Below the pieces are notes generated by a model. That model was not told where the DNA came from. It did not search any database and saw only the letters and a list, made by a program, of their open reading frames with translations. From contig DNQP01000270.1 in assembly GCA_003500955.1 (NCBI GenBank), positions 1 through 12,284 of the forward strand: 12,284 nucleotides of DNA. The letters run 5' to 3'. The position numbers and the translations under genes are program-made. Positions 10,016 to 12,284 of the stretch are shown here, piece after piece (within the stretch, counting starts at the first letter, position 1; each line of letters begins with the position of its first letter). This DNA is from Curvibacter sp. GTDB lineage: Bacteria; Pseudomonadota; Gammaproteobacteria; Burkholderiales; Burkholderiaceae_C.

Positions 10016-10032
10016 GCCAGTCGCTCAGGTCT
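10008..10032. terminator. Bidirectional hairpin at the DUF4149/yhbY convergence
   Basis: AGACCTGAGC (10008-10017) and GCTCAGGTCT (10023-10032) form a perfect 10-bp stem around the loop CAGTC. On the plus strand a run of six T follows 7 nt later (10040-10045), so plus-strand termination is plausible though the U tract is displaced. On the minus strand only TT follows. Both stop codons lie in the arms: 10013-10015 for the plus gene, and the complement of 10025-10027 for yhbY. Confidence 0.7.
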
Positions 10033-10498
10033 GGCTGCGTTTTTTCACGCTGGTCTGCTTGGGCTTGGCGCGCTTGATCTTGCCGCCGGGCGTGAGGCGC
10101 TGGTTGCCCAGCACCCGCAGGATCTTGACCTCGGGGCGCTGGCCACCCCGCTTGCTGAACTTGAGCACTTTGACATCGCGCGGGCCGGGCATGCGGTCCT
10201 CGTCCTCGATGCGTTCCTTGGCCGGCTTGGGGCGCCAGAGCACCAGCAGCTTGCCGATGTGCTGGATGGGCGCCGCGTTGAGTTCCTCCGCCAGGGTGTG
10301 GAAGATGGTTTCGCGCTCGCTGCGGTCGTCGGAGAAGACGCGCACCTTGATCAGGCCGTGGGCCTTGAGCGCGGCGTCGGTTTCCTTTTTGACGGCGGCC
10401 GTCAGGCCGTCGCCGCCGATCATCACGACCGGGTCGAGGTGATGGGCCTCAGCGCGGAATTCCTTGCGCTGGGCGGGGGTCAGTTGTATCGCTGGCAT
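10025..10498 (-). CDS. yhbY: YhbY/CRS1-YhbY (CRM) domain RNA-binding protein, C-terminally extended
   Basis: YhbY proteins bind pre-50S ribosomal particles through a CRM domain. The product has 157 residues. Residues 1 to about 95 match E. coli YhbY (97 residues): LTPAQRKEFRAEAHHLDPVV, the GxxG loop GGDGLT (28-33), HGLIKVRV and IGKLLVLWRP. The last 60 residues have no counterpart in E. coli YhbY and are very basic (KRGGQRP, PGGKIKRAKPKQTSVKKRSQT), probably a disordered RNA-binding tail. The frame stays open far upstream, opposite rlmE, but homology begins at MPAIQL, which fixes the ATG at 10496-10498. A GGAG lies 13 nt upstream, too far for a good ribosome site. CATAAT (complement of 10505-10510) resembles a -10 box and would give a nearly leaderless mRNA. 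The gene diverges from rlmE, another 50S maturation factor. Confidence 0.94.
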   Translation of the reverse strand: MPAIQLTPAQRKEFRAEAHHLDPVVMIGGDGLTAAVKKETDAALKAHGLIKVRVFSDDRSERETIFHTLAEELNAAPIQHIGKLLVLWRPKPAKERIEDEDRMPGPRDVKVLKFSKRGGQRPEVKILRVLGNQRLTPGGKIKRAKPKQTSVKKRSQT

Positions 10499-10519
10499 CT
10501 GTTTATTATGTCTCCTGCC

Positions 10520-10584
10520 GGCGCTTTGCGCCTTAACTTTGCGATGCAAAGTTAGTCTGCGACGCAAGCGGCTGACGCCGCTTG
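10520..10584. repeat. Three adjacent perfect inverted repeats in the yhbY-rlmE divergent region
   Basis: Three hairpins are packed in 65 bp: GGCGC-TTT-GCGCC (10520-10532), TAACTTTGC-GAT-GCAAAGTTA (10534-10554) and CAAGCGGC-TGAC-GCCGCTTG (10565-10584). The unit CTTTGCG occurs twice, 13 bp apart (10524 and 10537). TGCGATGCAA (10540-10549) recurs as TGCGACGCAA (10558-10567). None is followed by a T run, so these are not terminators. The region must hold the rlmE promoter and probably the yhbY promoter, but no good -35/-10 pair was found for either. It may be operators, a structured leader or a mosaic REP-type insertion. Confidence 0.75.
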
Positions 10585-10600
10585 TCATCTGAAAGAGAAA

Positions 10601-11269
10601 ATGAAAGTCCAAACCAAGAGCAAGAAGGTCAACAAGTCCTGGCTCAACGACCACGTCAACGACACCTATGTGAAGCTGGCGCAGAAGGAGGGCTACCGCG
10701 CGCGTGCGGCCTACAAGCTCAAGGAGATCGACGAAACCCTCAAGCTGGTCAGGCCCGGCCAGGTGGTGGTCGACCTGGGCTGTGCCCCCGGGGCCTGGAG
10801 CCAGTACCTGCGCCGGCGCATGGCGCCGGGCGGGGCGGCCGTGGGCGAGCTCAGGGGAACCATCATCGGTCTGGACCTGCTGCCCATGGAGCCCATCGAG
10901 GGGGTGCAGTACATCCAGGGCGATTTCCGCGAGGCGGCGGTCCTGGCCCAGCTCGAGGACCTGCTCCAGGGTCGCCAGGCCGACCTTGTGGTCTCGGACA
11001 TGGCGCCCAACCTCTCGGGGGTGGCGTCGGTCGATACCGCCCGGATCGAGGAGTTGATCGAGCTGGCCATCGACTTCTGCCAGCACCACCTCAAGCCCTC
11101 GGGGGCCTTGGTGGCCAAGGTCTTTCATGGCAGCGGCTACAACGAGCTCGTGCACCGCTTCCGTGCCAGTTTCCAGACCGTCAAACCCCTCAAGCCCAAG
11201 GCCTCACGTGACCGTTCGTCCGAAACTTTTCTTGTGGGCATCGGTCTGAAGGCCCAGACCGCAGCCTGA
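10601..11269 (+). CDS. rlmE: RlmE (RrmJ/FtsJ), 23S rRNA U2552 2'-O-methyltransferase
   Basis: RlmE methylates the ribose of U2552 in the 23S A-loop late in 50S assembly, using SAM. The product has 222 residues (E. coli 209). The Rossmann SAM site is [16 protein letters not shown] (55-70). The catalytic tetrad seen in E. coli (Lys38, Asp124, Lys164, Glu199) is present as Lys39 in AAYKLKEID, Asp133 in [11 protein letters not shown], Lys173 in [10 protein letters not shown] and Glu208 in RSSETFLV. A short Gly/Ala-rich insertion near residues 77-86 ([10 protein letters not shown]) accounts for much of the extra length. The ATG has a weak GAGA ribosome site. It diverges from yhbY, and ftsH follows on the same strand. 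In E. coli rlmE and ftsH form one heat-shock operon; no clear terminator separates them here. Confidence 0.97.
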   Translation: MKVQTKSKKVNKSWLNDHVNDTYVKLAQKEGYRARAAYKLKEIDETLKLVRPGQVVVDLGCAPGAWSQYLRRRMAPGGAAVGELRGTIIGLDLLPMEPIEGVQYIQGDFREAAVLAQLEDLLQGRQADLVVSDMAPNLSGVASVDTARIEELIELAIDFCQHHLKPSGALVAKVFHGSGYNELVHRFRASFQTVKPLKPKASRDRSSETFLVGIGLKAQTAA

Positions 11270-11434
11270 ATCAGCGCTTTTCGGGCTCGACACGCCGGGG
11301 CGAGCTGTGCAGGAGCGCACAAATCCCCTGTGACATCAATGGCTGTCACGCGCAAAATCAATCGGCGACGGGCTTGAAAGGCCTAAAATGGGCTCAAGTT
11401 ATATGTTTCCCTGGCATCCCTACTGGAGCTGCAC
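11270..11434 (+). promoter_or_regulatory. rlmE-ftsH intergenic region with candidate ftsH promoter
   Basis: This 165-bp gap has no T-tailed hairpin, so read-through from rlmE is likely. Candidate signals are TAAAAT (11384-11389, 5 of 6 matches to a -10 box, without a recognisable -35) and TTGAAA (11374-11379) with TATATG (11400-11405) at a long 20-bp spacing. A perfect inverted repeat GTGACA-N8-TGTCAC (11330-11349) lies upstream, at a distance typical of activator or repressor sites. A shorter pair, CTTGA/TCAAG (11373-11377 and 11394-11398), brackets TAAAAT. No regulator can be named. Confidence 0.4.
11425..11428 (+). promoter_or_regulatory. Ribosome binding site fixing the TTG start of ftsH
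   Basis: GGAG lies 6 nt before the TTG at 11435. No in-frame ATG lies between this site and the conserved [10 protein letters not shown]-terminus, so it decides the start. Confidence 0.75.

Positions 11435-12284
<850 letters not shown>

Noticed and set aside
10499..11155. Upstream extension of the yhbY frame to a 376-codon ORF.
   Set aside because: The extension runs opposite rlmE in a codon-aligned frame and has no CRM-related sequence. Homology to YhbY starts at MPAIQL (10498).
11285..11305. GCTCG/CGAGC inverted repeat after rlmE as a terminator.
   Set aside because: The stem has only 5 bp with an 11-nt loop and no T run follows.
11373..11405. Sigma-32 heat-shock promoter for ftsH, suggested by CTTGAAA at 11373-11379.
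   Set aside because: The -35 element fits, but no CCCCAT-like -10 lies 11-17 bp downstream. The known heat-shock control of E. coli rlmE-ftsH is not sufficient reason to claim it here.

Overview
The window is ordinary chromosomal core sequence from a GC-rich betaproteobacterium. It is most likely Burkholderiales and probably Comamonadaceae or a near relative. This rests on protein similarity recalled from known families, on gene order, on strong avoidance of TTA, CTA and TCA codons, on a GC-rich intergenic palindrome of a kind I associate with Comamonadaceae genomes, and on an LpxA whose acyl-chain ruler residue is Met. No species can be named from the sequence alone.

Layout. (1) Positions 1-4428, plus strand, form a tight run lpxD (5' end cut off) - fabZ - lpxA - lpxB - rnhB - TrmH/SpoU-type RNA methyltransferase. 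Genes overlap by 4 nt or lie a few nt apart, so this is the distal part of the usual envelope operon (skp/bamA normally lie upstream). LpxA, LpxD and LpxB carry out the acylation and disaccharide steps of lipid A synthesis, and FabZ supplies the competing phospholipid fatty-acid branch. A short repeat-like element (3579-3660) sits between rnhB and the methyltransferase. (2) Positions 4429-4598 are a 170-bp regulatory gap with a perfect TATAAT box. (3) Positions 4599-9005 hold carA and carB, which abut exactly and encode carbamoyl-phosphate synthetase for pyrimidines and arginine. (4) A 16-bp hairpin with a U-rich tail separates carB from greA. greA and a four-helix DUF4149 membrane protein follow on the plus strand. 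(5) yhbY, on the minus strand, converges on the DUF4149 gene across a 9-bp gap, with a perfect 10-bp stem that contains both stop codons. (6) A hairpin-rich 102-bp divergent region separates yhbY from rlmE (plus). ftsH, with a TTG start, follows and is cut off by the window end.

From memory, carAB-greA-DUF4149-yhbY-rlmE-ftsH is a conserved order in Pseudomonas and many betaproteobacteria, and greA/yhbY/rlmE/ftsH keep the same relative orientations in E. coli. The block joins nucleotide supply, transcription elongation rescue, 50S subunit maturation (YhbY, RlmE) and membrane proteolysis (FtsH, which in E. coli also controls LpxC and so lipid A synthesis).

I found no mobile element, prophage, CRISPR array, tRNA, rRNA or defence system, and no gene-free stretch longer than 170 bp. 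The points that merit a second look are small: intergenic hairpins, a repeat-derived mini-ORF with ATGA overlaps at both ends, the LpxA ruler residue, a C-terminally extended YhbY and possible leader control of carA and greA.
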